Shown: positions 1 to 5,671 of the stretch, one piece after another | Layout: each line of letters begins with the position of its first letter | How positions within the stretch are numbered: position 1 is the first letter of the stretch | Assembly: GCA_902803355.1 (NCBI GenBank) | Contig: CADCPP010000143.1 | Location: forward strand, 1-6,367 | Direction: 5' to 3' | DNA: 6,367 nucleotides | DNA from: an uncultured Lachnospiraceae bacterium | Lineage (GTDB): Bacteria > Bacillota > Clostridia > Lachnospirales > Lachnospiraceae | The notes under the pieces: model-generated | Database searches by the model: none | Seen by the model: the letters and a program-made list of their open reading frames with translations, nothing else | Told to the model about the DNA's origin: nothing | Made by a program: the position numbers and the translations under genes

Positions 1-377
1 ATTTCGCGATCCTGCTTTCCTTCTGCCCGAAGTTCGCGGCGATCATCCGCGTGATGCCTACCGCGACCATCGGCGGTGTTTCCCTGATTCTGTACGGCAT
101 GATCTCTGCGATCGGTATCCGCAACATGGTTGAGAACCACACCGACTTCCAGAAGTCCCGCAACATCATCATCGCTGCCCTGATCATCGGCCTTGCGATC
201 GGCGTGAACTTCTCCGCCGCCGGCTCCATCAGCTTCTCGATCGGCTCCATGAATATCTCCCTGTCCGGTCTGGCTGTCGCCTCCATCGTGGGCATCCTGC
301 TGAATGCGATCCTGCCCGGCAGACGCACCGACCTGGAACACAACGACAAGCTGTCCGGCTCGCTCGGCAAGTATTGA
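1..377 (+). CDS. uraA: Uracil permease, C-terminal part (partial, 5' end outside window)
   Basis: This is the last 124 residues of an NCS2-family uracil:proton symporter of the cytoplasmic membrane. The reading frame is already open at the window edge (first whole codon at position 3), so the GTG/ATG codons near 51 are internal and the start lies upstream. Visible family features are the segment LLSFCPKFAAIIRVMPT, then GGVSLILYGMI, IRNMVEN and the DFQKSRN stretch, which match the C-terminal helices of UraA/PyrP as I recall them. Three hydrophobic segments follow one another, ending in a short polar tail (LEHNDKLSGSLGKY). The stop is followed 27 bases later by pyrR with no terminator between, so the two are probably co-transcribed. 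This neighbour supports uracil over xanthine as substrate. The promoter, and any PyrR-responsive attenuator, would lie upstream of the window. Confidence 0.9.
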   Translation, partial: FAILLSFCPKFAAIIRVMPTATIGGVSLILYGMISAIGIRNMVENHTDFQKSRNIIIAALIIGLAIGVNFSAAGSISFSIGSMNISLSGLAVASIVGILLNAILPGRRTDLEHNDKLSGSLGKY

Positions 378-404
378 TTGCTGCGAAAAGCTGCATCTTG
401 TGAA

Positions 405-950
405 ATGGAACGTTTTAAGGCTGCTTTAATGGATGAAGCCGCTGTGATGCGTGCCCTGAAGAGGATCGCACACGAGATCGTGGAGCGCAACAACGGGGCA
501 GAGAACCTCTGCATCGTGGGGATCAAACGCCGCGGCATCCCGCTTGCTCACCTGATCGCGAGGGGCGTGGAAGAGATCGAAGGGACCAGTGTTCCGGTCG
601 GCGCTCTGGATATTACCTTTTACCGTGATGATCTGCAGAAAAAATCGGAGAATCCGGAGATCCGCCAGGCCGATCTTGGCTTTTCCATTGAAGGCAAAGA
701 TGTGATCCTGGTGGATGACGTGCTGTATACCGGACGCACGGCCTCTGCCGCGCTGGACGCGCTCAAGGAAAACGGCAGGGCATCCTCCGTACAGCTGGCG
801 GTCCTTGTGGACCGCGGCCATAGGGAACTTCCGATCCGCGGGGATTATGTGGGGAAGAATGTTCCTACGAGCCGCGCGGAGGTCATCTCGGTGAAGATCC
901 CGCCGTATGATGAAGCCATCTCGGTGGAACTGCTGGAGATCGAAACGTAA
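405..950 (+). CDS. pyrR: PyrR, pyrimidine operon attenuation regulator / uracil phosphoribosyltransferase
   Basis: This cytoplasmic protein of 181 residues matches the usual PyrR length. Family members bind a loop in pyr mRNA when UMP is high and favour termination; many also convert uracil plus PRPP to UMP. Visible are DITFYRDDL (residues 69-77), the PRPP-binding loop VILVDDVLYTGRT (100-112) and the long conserved block around VLVDRGHRELPIRGDYVGKN (133-152). I chose ATG 405 because the residues before the second candidate, ATG 429, still align with the conserved PyrR N-terminus (KAALMDE against KAVILDE in Bacillus). TTG 378 would add nine residues the family lacks. No good Shine-Dalgarno precedes 405, so translation may be coupled to the permease gene just upstream. 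AAGG at 417-420 is well placed for a shorter 173-residue form. A strong terminator follows. Confidence 0.93.
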   Translation: MERFKAALMDEAAVMRALKRIAHEIVERNNGAENLCIVGIKRRGIPLAHLIARGVEEIEGTSVPVGALDITFYRDDLQKKSENPEIRQADLGFSIEGKDVILVDDVLYTGRTASAALDALKENGRASSVQLAVLVDRGHRELPIRGDYVGKNVPTSRAEVISVKIPPYDEAISVELLEIET

Positions 951-984
951 GGGGAAGCCTGAGCGGAGCAAAACAGCGCAAACG

Positions 985-1008
985 AAAGCCGCATCTGCGG
1001 CTTTTTTT
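985..1008 (+). terminator. Intrinsic terminator after pyrR
   Basis: A perfect 8-bp stem (AAAGCCGC at 985-992, loop ATCT, GCGGCTTT at 997-1004) runs into a seven-T tract at 1002-1008. It lies 34 bases after the pyrR stop and closes the uraA-pyrR unit. It ends only 13 bases before the next -35 box, so the downstream operon is transcriptionally separate. The stem carries no PyrR-binding-loop consensus that I can recognise, so I read it as a plain end-of-operon terminator rather than an attenuator. Confidence 0.9.
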
Positions 1009-1020
1009 GTGGAAACTGCC

Positions 1021-1049
1021 TTGACAAAGACAGAGAAAAGCCTTAGAGT
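1021..1049 (+). promoter_or_regulatory. Sigma-A-type promoter for the permease/nucleotidyltransferase operon
   Basis: A perfect -35 box TTGACA (1021-1026) is followed after exactly 17 bases by TAGAGT (1044-1049), which matches TATAAT at four of six positions including the first, second and last bases. Transcription would begin near 1056-1058, leaving a leader of about 80 bases. The location directly behind a terminator and ahead of an AAGGAG-equipped gene supports it. The weak -10 box would suit a regulated promoter. This is a pattern-based prediction only. Confidence 0.72.
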
Positions 1050-1056
1050 ATTGTTT

Positions 1057-1138
1057 CAGAAGGCAAAGATCGGACGGCAAAATGAAACGCTGAAAGGTCT
1101 TCGCCGATTCTTATTCGTTTTTTGCAAGGAGCGTTTTT
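1057..1138 (+). promoter_or_regulatory. 5' leader of the permease gene, possibly folded
   Basis: The predicted untranslated leader is about 80 bases. One possible stem pairs GATCGG plus CGG (1068-1077, one bulged A) with TCG plus CCGATT (1101-1109). A competing pairing joins GCAAAA (1077-1082) with TTTTGC (1120-1125), immediately before the ribosome binding site AAGGAG (1126-1131, seven bases from the ATG). The two share base 1077 and interleave, so they would largely exclude one another. I do not recognise a known riboswitch class. The pairings are short and A/T-rich in part and could be chance. Confidence 0.3.
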
Positions 1139-2644
1139 ATGGCAAGCAATCAGACCCCCGAAGTGAAACAAAATGAACCGGGCCTGCGCAAGCAGCTCTC
1201 CCCTTTGCATGTCTGGGCGATCGCCTTTGGCTGCGTGATCGGCTGGGGTTCCTTCATCAATCCCGGGAAAAAGTTTCTGCCGAACAGCGGCGTAGCCGGC
1301 ACGGCGATTGCCATGTTCTTCGGCGCGCTGGTCATGATGGTCATTGCGTTCAGCTATGCCTATATGGTCCCGAAATATCCGAAGGCCGGCGGTGAGTTTA
1401 CCTTCACCAAGATGTGCTTCGGCAAGACCTCGGCCTTTGTCTGCGGCTGGTTCCTGGTGGCGGCGTACCTGACGAACGTTCCCATGAATTCCACCGCGAT
1501 CGGCCTCATCGTGGACGGACTGGACGGCGCTGCGGATATTCTGAAGTTCGGCTTCCATTATCAGATCGCGGGCTTTGATGTCTGGATGGGAGAGATGATC
1601 TTTGCCATGGCGATCCTGATCATCTTCGGCACACTGAATATCATCGGGGTAAAGAAAGCCGGTATCGTCCAGACCATCCTGGCCTGCCTGCTTGCGGTCT
1701 CCGTCCTGACCCTGACCGTTGCCGCGCTCTGCTCGGACAAGACCAGCATCGCCAATATGGCACCCTGGTGGGGCTTCAATAAATCCGAAGCCATCGCGGC
1801 TTATACGAACGGGACCTTCAGCAGCATCGATGAGTTTTCTCACAGCGGCAGCCTTGGCATCGCCTCCGCCATCTTGGCGACCTTCGCCATCGCGCCGTGG
1901 GCCTATGTGGGCTTTGATACGATCCCCCAGGCCGCCGAGGAATTCAAGTTCTCTTACAAGAAGGTCAGCCTGATCATGTTCGTTGCGATCTTCTTCGGCT
2001 GCTTTGTCTACACGGCAAACAACACCATCGCGGCCGCAGCCTTGACGAACTGGCCCGAACTGATCATTGAATCCAGTTCCACACCCTGGCTGCTGCTTGC
2101 AGCGGCGGAACGGCTTTTGGGCACGCCCGGCAAGGTGCTCGTAGGCGTCGCGGTCTCCTGCGCGGTGCTCTCCGGCATCATGGGCTTTTACCTGGCGACC
2201 AGCCGGCTGATGTATTCCATGAGCCGCGACGGATACCTTCCTGCCTGGTTCGGCAAGGTCGATGCAAAGTACGGCACCCCGAAAAACGCCATGATCTTCT
2301 GCATCGCGATCTCCCTGTCCGGTCCCATCCTCGGCCGTGAAGCCCTGGGCTGGTTCGTGGATATGGCAGCCATCGGCGCGTCTATCGGCTATTTCTATAC
2401 CAGCGCCGCGACGCTGATCACCTTAAAGCGCTTTGGGGACGCCAGACCTTTCCTGAAGGCGATGGCGGTGCTCGGGGTGATCTTCTCCGTGGCCTTCATG
2501 ATCCTGCAGCTGATCCCGATCCCCGGCCTCTCCGGCGTGCATTTTGGCAAAGAATCTTACATCATGCTGCTGGTCTGGATCGCGCTCGGCGCGGTGTTTT
2601 ATGTCAGACAGCGTGATCACTTCAGAAAAGAAAAAGAACAATAA
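1139..2644 (+). CDS. APC-superfamily permease (amino acid or amine transporter)
   Basis: This 501-residue integral membrane protein has about twelve hydrophobic segments, the usual APC layout and a slightly generous length. APC members are mostly secondary transporters for amino acids, polyamines or amines. Helix 1 carries the glycine-rich substrate motif GCVIGWGSFINPG (31-43), equivalent to the family GxxIGxGIF. Helix 6 carries APWAYVGFDTIPQAAEE (252-268), and ATSRLMYSMSRDGYLPAWF (353-371) is the classic APC loop after helix 8. The N-terminal 20 residues and the C-terminus (QRDHFRKEKEQ) are polar. The start at ATG 1139 is fixed by AAGGAG at 1126-1131. The nucleotidyltransferase gene follows after 24 bases, so they are probably one operon. 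This hints that the substrate is choline, ethanolamine or a related headgroup, but that is inference; an ordinary amino acid is equally compatible with the residues seen. Confidence 0.88.
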   Translation: MASNQTPEVKQNEPGLRKQLSPLHVWAIAFGCVIGWGSFINPGKKFLPNSGVAGTAIAMFFGALVMMVIAFSYAYMVPKYPKAGGEFTFTKMCFGKTSAFVCGWFLVAAYLTNVPMNSTAIGLIVDGLDGAADILKFGFHYQIAGFDVWMGEMIFAMAILIIFGTLNIIGVKKAGIVQTILACLLAVSVLTLTVAALCSDKTSIANMAPWWGFNKSEAIAAYTNGTFSSIDEFSHSGSLGIASAILATFAIAPWAYVGFDTIPQAAEEFKFSYKKVSLIMFVAIFFGCFVYTANNTIAAAALTNWPELIIESSSTPWLLLAAAERLLGTPGKVLVGVAVSCAVLSGIMGFYLATSRLMYSMSRDGYLPAWFGKVDAKYGTPKNAMIFCIAISLSGPILGREALGWFVDMAAIGASIGYFYTSAATLITLKRFGDARPFLKAMAVLGVIFSVAFMILQLIPIPGLSGVHFGKESYIMLLVWIALGAVFYVRQRDHFRKEKEQ

Positions 2645-2668
2645 GGTCATCATACAAGAAGGAAAACT

Positions 2669-3562
2669 ATGGGAACACTGACACGTAAAGAATTTGATGT
2701 GCTGAATGCGATGCTGACGGCGAAAGAGCGCCTGAGCCAGCGCCGCCTGGAGGAACTTACCGGCTATTCACTGAGCACCGTAAACCGGACGCTGAAGGAT
2801 CTTTCCGATAAAGAGCTTGTGCATAAGGGCACGATCACGGATAAAGGCATTTCCGCCATGGAACCCTATGCGGTCAAGCGGGCGGTCTTTGTTGCGGCAG
2901 GCTTTGGCTCGCGCATGGTCCCGGTCACTCTGAATACGCCCAAGCCTCTGGTGCGGGTAAACGGCCGGAGGATCATCGACGGTCTGCTGGATGCCTGTCT
3001 GGCTGCCGGGATCGACGAGATCTACATCGTAAGAGGCTATCTGGCGGAGCAGTTCGATCAGCTGCTGTACAAATATCCGATGGTGCATTTTCTGGAGAAT
3101 CCGGCATATAATGACGCCAATAATATCTCCTCCGCTGTCTGCGCCCGCTATCTGCTGCAGAATGCCTATGTGTTTGAAGCGGACCTGGTCATCAGCAACC
3201 CGTCCATCGTCACGAAGTATCACTACACTTCGGATTTCCTCGGCATTTTCAAGGAACGCAGCGATGACTGGTGCTTTACGGTAAAGAACGGGATCATCAC
3301 GGAGCAGAAGGTGGGCGGCCTGAATGTCTACCAGGAAGTTGGCATTTCCTACTGGGATGAGGAAGCCGGCCGGAAGCTTGCCGATGATCTGAAGACCGCC
3401 TACGAAATGCCCGGCGGCAAGGAACGCTACTGGGACCAGGTCCCCTTCAGCATCTTCCCGGAGCATTATCAGGTGGAAGTGAGGCCGTGCCTGGACAGCG
3501 ATATCATCGAGATCGACAGTTTTAAGGAACTGAAGGCCATCGATAAGACCTATGATGTGTAA
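2669..3562 (+). CDS. Winged-HTH / LicC-like CTP:phosphocholine cytidylyltransferase fusion
   Basis: This 297-residue protein has two domains. Residues 4-65 form a MarR-like winged helix-turn-helix (LSQRRLEELTGYSLSTVNRT as the helix-turn-helix, then LSDKELVHKG leading into the wing). Residues 71-292 resemble LicC-type nucleotidyltransferases: the nucleotide loop AAGFGSRM (76-83), TPKP with Lys92, VRGYLAEQF (121-129), YNDANNISSA (147-156), EADLVI with the likely metal-binding Asp172, YWDQVPFSIF (254-263) and a DSDIIEIDS ending (276-284). The family transfers CMP from CTP to phosphocholine; relatives act on phosphoethanolamine, 2-aminoethylphosphonate or sugar phosphates. A plausible role is making CDP-choline for surface decoration, with the HTH part giving autoregulation or substrate-sensing control. 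The start is set by AAGGA at 2659-2663. It follows the permease by 24 bases. No choline kinase or LicD is in view, and no kinase domain is fused. Substrate is uncertain; enzyme class is fairly secure. Confidence 0.85.
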   Translation: MGTLTRKEFDVLNAMLTAKERLSQRRLEELTGYSLSTVNRTLKDLSDKELVHKGTITDKGISAMEPYAVKRAVFVAAGFGSRMVPVTLNTPKPLVRVNGRRIIDGLLDACLAAGIDEIYIVRGYLAEQFDQLLYKYPMVHFLENPAYNDANNISSAVCARYLLQNAYVFEADLVISNPSIVTKYHYTSDFLGIFKERSDDWCFTVKNGIITEQKVGGLNVYQEVGISYWDEEAGRKLADDLKTAYEMPGGKERYWDQVPFSIFPEHYQVEVRPCLDSDIIEIDSFKELKAIDKTYDV

Positions 3563-3566
3563 AAAA

Positions 3567-3600
3567 GCCTGATGAGTTTTCGCATTCAGGGAAGCCTGAA
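3567..3600 (+). other. Overlapping hairpins after the nucleotidyltransferase gene
   Basis: The bases just after the stop contain CCTGATGAG-TTTT-CGCATTCAGG (3568-3590), an imperfect stem, and a perfect 6-bp stem TTCAGG-GAAG-CCTGAA (3585-3600). They share the TTCAGG arm and so cannot form together. Neither is followed by a U tract; a C-rich run comes next. It may be a weak or factor-assisted terminator, or an mRNA 3' end stabiliser. No clear intrinsic terminator exists between this operon and the dehydratase gene, so read-through is possible. Confidence 0.4.
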
Positions 3601-3621
3601 CCTCCCCTTCCCCGGAAAAGC

Positions 3622-3650
3622 TTTACAAACAGGGGAAACTTTGCTATAAT
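3622..3650 (+). promoter_or_regulatory. Strong sigma-A-type promoter for the dehydratase gene
   Basis: TTTACA (3622-3627, five of six matches to TTGACA) is separated by 17 bases from a perfect TATAAT (3645-3650). Transcription would begin near 3657, giving a leader of about 30 bases. The A/T-rich sequence after it leads to TGAGGA (3671-3676), the ribosome binding site for the ATG at 3686. This is the best promoter match in the window and indicates that the dehydratase is transcribed independently of the upstream operon. Confidence 0.85.
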
Positions 3651-3685
3651 TCATGCAAATTTTGAATTTTTGAGGATTCAGGATA

Positions 3686-5614
3686 ATGATCAGTTCACTT
3701 GGCAGCAGACTGTTTACCGGCCGCTATAACAGGAAAGTCACGTTAGTGGTCTTTGATACGATCTGCTGCCTTTTGGTTGCTTTATTTTATTACGAGATCA
3801 TCTTTAAGATCGCGTTCAGAGCTGATCCGGCGGCGCGCAATGCGTTTTTGCTGCAGATCGCGGCGCAGACTTTCGCTGTGATCATTTTCCGGGCAGTCGC
3901 CGGAATCTACGGCAATATCTGGCGTTATGACAATGCCAAAGCCTATCTTCGCATCGTGATCGCGGACGGCCTGGCAACAACTGCGATCTATGTGATCTTC
4001 CGTCTGACCGCACTCGACCTGTTTGCGAATGATTACTTCGGCGGCAAGCAGGCGATCATCATCGGAACGCTGATCTGCCTTCTGGCACTCACCTCCCGCT
4101 TCACCTATTCCGTTTTATACAAGAGATATAACCGCAAGAACCTGATCAAAGAGAAGACCGCGGTGGCGATTGTCGGCGCGGGTCAGCTTGGCGCGCTCTT
4201 GGTGGAAGACCTGAAAGACAACCCGAACTCGAAGTATACGCCGGCTTTCTTCATTGACAAAGATGTCAACAAAGTCAATTACCGCCTGCTCGACTGCCAT
4301 GTCTATTCGGAAAAGGTGGGCGATGAGCGGATCCAGCTGGAACATATCCATGACGTGATCATTGCGATCTCCGGAAAAAATGCGGAGCAGCTCAGCAAGC
4401 TGTATCATCATTATTCCGATCTCGGCTGCCGGGTCAGAGTCTATGACGCGCTGGTCAGCGCAGAAAGCTCCCAGCAGCGTGACAGGCCGGCCATCCGCAA
4501 CTTTACCGTCGAAGATCTGCTGTTCCGTTCACCGCTGAATGTTGAAACAGAAGAGAGCTTTTCCTACTACCGCGACAAAACGGTCATGGTCACCGGAGGC
4601 GGCGGCTCCATCGGTTCGGAGCTCTGCCGTCAGCTGGCAAGATGCCATCTGAAGCGGCTGATCATTTTTGACATTTACGAAAACAATGCGTACGAGATCC
4701 AGCAGGAACTGGTGCGGCGCTATGGCGACGGGCTCGATCTGAAGGTGGTCATCGGCTCTGTCCGTGACGCGGAACGTCTGAACGCGGTCTGCAATGTCTT
4801 CAGGCCTCAGATCATTTTCCACGCCGCGGCCCACAAGCATGTGCCGCTCATGGAAGGCAGCGCCGGTGAAGCCGTAAAGAATAACGTTTACGGCACCTAT
4901 AATGTCGCGAATGCCGCGGAAATGTGCGGGGCGGAGAAGTTCATCCTGATCTCCACGGACAAGGCGGTGAACCCTACCAATATCATGGGCGCTTCCAAGC
5001 GGATGTGCGAGATGATCGTCCAGTGCAGAACGGACAGCAAAACCAGCTTTGCCGCGGTGCGCTTTGGCAATGTTCTGGGCTCGAACGGTTCCGTGATCCC
5101 GCTGTTCAGAAAACAGATCGCGGAAGGCGGTCCGGTGACCATCACGGATAAGCGGATCGTGCGCTACTTCATGACGATCCCGGAAGCCTCGCAGCTCGTG
5201 ATGCAGGCCGGCGCCATGGCGAAGAACGGCGAACTGTTCGTGCTGGATATGGGAAAACCGGTGAAGATCTATGATCTGGCGAAGGATGTGATCCGCCTGA
5301 GCGGCTATGAACCGGACAAGGATATCGAGATCCGGGAGATCGGGCTGAGACCCGGGGAAAAGCTGTACGAAGAGCTGCTCATGAAGTCCGAGACGCTTTC
5401 CAAAACGGATAATGATCTGATCTTTGTCGAGAAGGATAAGCCCCTTACGCGTGAAGAGGTTGCGGAAAAGATGGCGATCCTTCAAAATGCGATCGATGAC
5501 AGTGATATCAGCGGAGAGAAGATGAAAAAGGCTTTTGCCGAGGTGGTGGATACTTACCGCGAAGCCGAAGTCGTAAATCAGGAAGCCGAAAACGCGCCGG
5601 AGATGCAAGGCTAA
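3686..5614 (+). CDS. CapD/FlaA1/PglF-type membrane nucleotide-sugar 4,6-dehydratase
   Basis: This 642-residue protein is of the usual length for the large membrane-bound SDR dehydratases (PglF, WbpM, CapD). These convert UDP-GlcNAc to the UDP-4-keto-6-deoxy sugar, the first step to diNAcBac, QuiNAc or FucNAc in surface glycans. About four N-terminal membrane helices lie at residues 17-40, 50-74, 87-107 and 120-140. A first Rossmann-like fold starts at GAGQLG (164-169). The catalytic SDR domain starts at TGGGGSIGSE (303-312), followed by AAAHKHVPLME (380-390). The active-site stretch has Thr424-Asp425-Lys426 and Met434 in MGASK; Met replaces the usual SDR Tyr, as in PglF/WbpM. VRYFMTIPEAS and LRPGEKLYEELL are also typical. 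The start is supported by TGAGGA nine bases upstream. No aminotransferase or acetyltransferase partner lies in the window, so the final sugar is unknown. The acidic tail after about 625 looks disordered. Confidence 0.93.
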   Translation: MISSLGSRLFTGRYNRKVTLVVFDTICCLLVALFYYEIIFKIAFRADPAARNAFLLQIAAQTFAVIIFRAVAGIYGNIWRYDNAKAYLRIVIADGLATTAIYVIFRLTALDLFANDYFGGKQAIIIGTLICLLALTSRFTYSVLYKRYNRKNLIKEKTAVAIVGAGQLGALLVEDLKDNPNSKYTPAFFIDKDVNKVNYRLLDCHVYSEKVGDERIQLEHIHDVIIAISGKNAEQLSKLYHHYSDLGCRVRVYDALVSAESSQQRDRPAIRNFTVEDLLFRSPLNVETEESFSYYRDKTVMVTGGGGSIGSELCRQLARCHLKRLIIFDIYENNAYEIQQELVRRYGDGLDLKVVIGSVRDAERLNAVCNVFRPQIIFHAAAHKHVPLMEGSAGEAVKNNVYGTYNVANAAEMCGAEKFILISTDKAVNPTNIMGASKRMCEMIVQCRTDSKTSFAAVRFGNVLGSNGSVIPLFRKQIAEGGPVTITDKRIVRYFMTIPEASQLVMQAGAMAKNGELFVLDMGKPVKIYDLAKDVIRLSGYEPDKDIEIREIGLRPGEKLYEELLMKSETLSKTDNDLIFVEKDKPLTREEVAEKMAILQNAIDDSDISGEKMKKAFAEVVDTYREAEVVNQEAENAPEMQG

Positions 5615-5633
5615 GACCGGCATCACAGGAAGG

Positions 5634-5662
5634 AAAAACGGGACCCGAAGGTCCCGTTTTTT
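5634..5662. terminator. Bidirectional intrinsic terminator between convergent genes
   Basis: An 8-bp stem (ACGGGACC at 5638-5645, loop CGAA, GGTCCCGT at 5650-5657) is flanked by an A run on the left (5634-5638) and a T run on the right (5657-5662). Both strands therefore present a GC-rich hairpin followed by U residues. It lies 19 bases after the dehydratase stop and 9 bases beyond the glycosyltransferase stop on the other strand, so one element can end both transcripts. Confidence 0.92.
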
Positions 5663-5671
5663 GATGCGTCT

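Noticed and set aside
378..404. TTG 378 as the pyrR start
   Set aside because: The nine added residues have no counterpart in PyrR, whose normal length is reached from ATG 405.
426..971. A 181-codon minus-strand open frame opposite pyrR
   Set aside because: PyrR on the plus strand is unmistakable and the reverse frame has no family signature.
951..1138. Possible PyrR binding loop or known riboswitch in the pyrR-permease gap
   Set aside because: I found no PyrR loop consensus and no recognisable riboswitch core; the region is explained by a terminator, a promoter and a short leader.
1043..1843. A 266-codon minus-strand open frame opposite the permease
   Set aside because: It is antisense to the permease, crosses the promoter and leader, and shows no family motif; composition is that of a shadow frame.
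2768..3466. A 232-codon minus-strand open frame opposite the nucleotidyltransferase
   Set aside because: It is antisense to a gene with clear catalytic motifs and has no recognisable domain or ribosome binding site of note.
4529..5626. A 365-codon open frame on the minus strand opposite the dehydratase gene
   Set aside because: It lies wholly antisense to a well-conserved gene, its translation is rich in His, Arg and Asp as expected of a mirror frame in GC-rich DNA, and no domain is recognisable.
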